Origin: Actibacterium sp. 188UL27-1
GTDB lineage: Bacteria; Pseudomonadota; Alphaproteobacteria; Rhodobacterales; Rhodobacteraceae
DNA: 64,000 nt
Direction of reading: 5' to 3'
Assembly (NCBI RefSeq): GCF_016901225.1
Contig: NZ_JAFEUL010000003.1
Span: 62,001 to 126,000, forward strand
The position numbers and the translations under genes are program-made. Positions 62,911-64,000 of the stretch are shown here, piece after piece. Each line of letters opens with the position of its first letter. The first letter of the stretch is position 1. The notes under the pieces are model-generated. The model was not told the DNA's origin, ran no database searches, and saw only the letters and a list, made by a program, of their open reading frames with translations.

Positions 62911-63351
62911 TGACGGATACATTCCGGGTCTCTGAAGGATTATAAAGGTGCAACCAATGAGACCGAGGGCACGCCGGGCGGCGATCTGATGACAGGCTCG
63001 GTCGGGTTTGACCGTTTCCGCTATGATTTCACGCCTAGCGAAAGCGATGCCGACGATCCCGACGCGATCCGCTTTTTTCAGGAGGGCACGGACAAGATCG
63101 CGCTGAACGCAGGCCCGCCCGATCCTGTCTTCCGCAGCATTGATTTGATTGGCGACATGACCTTTGACGATTGCATCGCGCGGGTCGAGATTGCGGGGCT
63201 TGAGGTGGTGGCAATCCGATCTGGCAACATCGTGGCCCGACTCGACGACAACATCCCGGAAATCGATGAAAACTTCGATGGCGAGGCCGATCTCACAATT
63301 GCCTTCACCCAGGATATCACCCTCACCTCCAAAGATTTCCTGCTCTTCCGA
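62911..63351 (+). pseudogene. Remnant of an RTX/serralysin-type C-terminal domain
   Basis: The frame through 62932-63348 reads GATNETEGTPGGDLMTGSVGFDRF, then DPVFRSIDLIGDMTFDD, IAGLEVVAIRSGNIVARLDD and LTIAFTQDITLTSKDFLLF. This is the pattern of the C-terminal beta domain of secreted RTX/M10 proteins. There is no start codon or N-terminal part. A frame jump near 62930 may join it to DTFRVSEG just upstream. After DFLLF, where such proteins end, the frame runs on through CGA into non-homologous sequence. Between the terminator (62691) and this remnant I see only a 6-bp hairpin at 62836-62851. Confidence 0.6.
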
Positions 63352-63392
63352 CGGATCGTCGGTTGTTCAAAAGCAATCGATCTAAGGAACTC

Positions 63393-63415
63393 GGCTGCCC
63401 TCCCGTGGGGCAGCC
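63393..63415 (-). terminator. Hairpin directly after the small minus-strand gene
   Basis: GGCTGCCC / GGGCAGCC form a perfect 8-bp stem with a 7-nt loop. On the minus strand it begins immediately after the TAA of the 49-residue gene. No U-tract follows, so termination efficiency is uncertain. Confidence 0.5.
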
Positions 63416-63565
63416 TTAAAACCACATCAGATTATACAGCCGGACCTGGTCGCGGTGGGCTGCGATCCGCCCCGCCTCCCCCCGTTGCCGCCGGACGTGC
63501 TGTTCGGGATCCTGCCAACGGCCAAGTCTGCGGACCATCAGCGTTGCGGTGTCGTAATATGCCAT
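63416..63565 (-). CDS. Small basic protein (49 residues), divergent from YafY-type regulator
   Basis: An ATG at 63565 preceded by AAGGAGATCGCCC opens 49 codons: MAYYDTATLMVRRLGRWQDP, then an Arg/Gln-rich middle and the ending RLYNLMWF. Good ribosome-binding site, codon choice and a hairpin right after the stop support a real gene. The sequence is basic and probably helical. No family is recognised. It shares a promoter region with the regulator at 63663, which may control it. Confidence 0.7.
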   Translation of the reverse strand: MAYYDTATLMVRRLGRWQDPEQHVRRQRGEAGRIAAHRDQVRLYNLMWF

Positions 63566-63601
63566 GGGCGATCTCCTTTTTGGCAGATCACCACACCCCT
63601 C

Positions 63602-63619
63602 CTGACAGGCTGTTGTCAG
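63602..63619. promoter_or_regulatory. Inverted repeat CTGACA-N6-TGTCAG between divergent genes
   Basis: A perfect 6-bp inverted repeat with a 6-nt spacer lies midway between the 49-residue gene and the YafY-type regulator, with an additional TGTCAG at 63635. It is a good candidate for the binding site of that regulator. Confidence 0.5.
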
Positions 63620-63662
63620 CAGGGCATGCTAAGGTGTCAGGAGCTTGCAGGAGGTCCCACCC

Positions 63663-64000
63663 ATGCGCCGATCCAACCGACTGTTCGAGATCATCCAGAT
63701 GCTGCGCGCCGCGTCGCAGCCCATGACAGCCGACACCCTGGCAGAGGCACTGGAGGTCTCGGTCCGCACCGTGTACCGCGACATCGCCGCGCTCCAGGCC
63801 ATGCGCACCCCGATCGAGGGAGAGGCGGGCCTGGGTTACGTCATGCGCAACGGCTATGACCTGCCCCCCCTCAACTTCGATGATGAAGAGATCGAGGCCC
63901 TCCATGTCGGCCTGCAGATGCTCGCCCGCACCGGCGACAGCGCCTTGCAGCGCGCCGCCACCCGGGTCTGCGAAAAGATCAAGGATCTGCACTGCGCCGC
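63663..64000 (+). CDS. YafY-type HTH/WYL transcriptional regulator, 5' part
   Basis: The first 112 codons of a regulator cut by the window edge. An N-terminal DeoR-like helix-turn-helix is clear: RSNRLFEIIQMLRAASQPMTADTLAEALEVSVRTVYRDIAAL, then a wing GLGYVMRNGYDLPPLNFDDEE. The WYL domain would follow. GCAGGAGG lies about 7 nt before the ATG. Such regulators often control an adjacent divergent gene, here the 49-residue protein. Confidence 0.9.
   Translation, partial: MRRSNRLFEIIQMLRAASQPMTADTLAEALEVSVRTVYRDIAALQAMRTPIEGEAGLGYVMRNGYDLPPLNFDDEEIEALHVGLQMLARTGDSALQRAATRVCEKIKDLHCA

Overview
The window is a contiguous piece of a GC-rich alphaproteobacterial chromosome. It is most like the Rhodobacteraceae (Roseobacter group). 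The clues are the gene order rsfS-rlmH-gpmI-envC-like-ctpA-rppH, the rel-rpoZ-folK block, the roseobacter-style haem uptake locus, and protein sequences that read throughout as that family. Coding density is high, with many 1-8 nt stop/start overlaps (ATGA, TGATG, TAGTG). I found no rRNA, tRNA, insertion sequence, phage or CRISPR array.

Region by region. 0-1.2 kb: the end of a cut gene, then a decayed LysM/solute-binding gene with one stop and three single-base frameshifts. 1.3-8.1 kb: msrA, a class IV aminotransferase coupled to a sulfotransferase-like gene, argG, ilvA, and a divergent Hpt / receiver-PP2C phosphatase pair. 8.1-11.3 kb: leuC followed by two related secreted proteins, and a membrane protein. 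11.5-14.9 kb: SOUL haem-binding protein, MscS channel, XRE regulator with DUF2975 membrane protein, and a putative lipoprotein. 15-20.9 kb: ribosome silencing factor, RlmH, phosphoglycerate mutase, EnvC-like protein, CtpA protease, RppH. 21-35.3 kb: a large iron/haem block. It holds exbB-exbD-exbD-tonB on the plus strand. On the minus strand, in transcription order, it holds hmuS-hmuT-hmuU-hmuV, an antibiotic-biosynthesis-monooxygenase-domain protein, imelysin, di-haem oxidoreductase, a second imelysin and a DUF1513 protein. The TonB-dependent receptor hmuR is divergent from hmuS. 35.3-43.7 kb: DUF2062, rel, rpoZ, folK, NYN-domain protein, ispH, DUF3429, methyltransferase, rnhA, acetyl-CoA acetyltransferase. 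43.7-54.1 kb: pbpC, a 1808-residue alpha-2-macroglobulin and a hybrid histidine kinase. 54.2-62.5 kb: VOC protein, yaaA, recQ, yggT, thioesterase, MFS transporter, mepA, phytase-like esterase, yhhQ. 62.5-64 kb: a short transcription unit with a maximal Shine-Dalgarno sequence and a strong terminator, an RTX-protein remnant, an unlisted 49-residue gene, and the start of a YafY-type regulator.

How the genes work together. The 21-35 kb block forms a plausible complete haem/iron route: outer-membrane receptor, TonB motor, periplasmic binding protein, ABC importer, cytoplasmic haem-handling protein and a possible haem-degrading monooxygenase. An imelysin/di-haem oxidoreductase set is attached. PBP1C and alpha-2-macroglobulin are translationally coupled, as in many Gram-negatives, and probably act together in periplasmic defence and repair.

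The observations most worth following are these: the 62.5 kb mini-transcript; the second ExbD, whose essential aspartate position is asparagine; the class IV aminotransferase lacking its usual PLP-contacting glutamate; the pseudo-receiver in the hybrid kinase; the perfect 18-bp palindrome in the yggT/thioesterase promoter region; and the overlooked 49-residue gene facing the YafY-type regulator.
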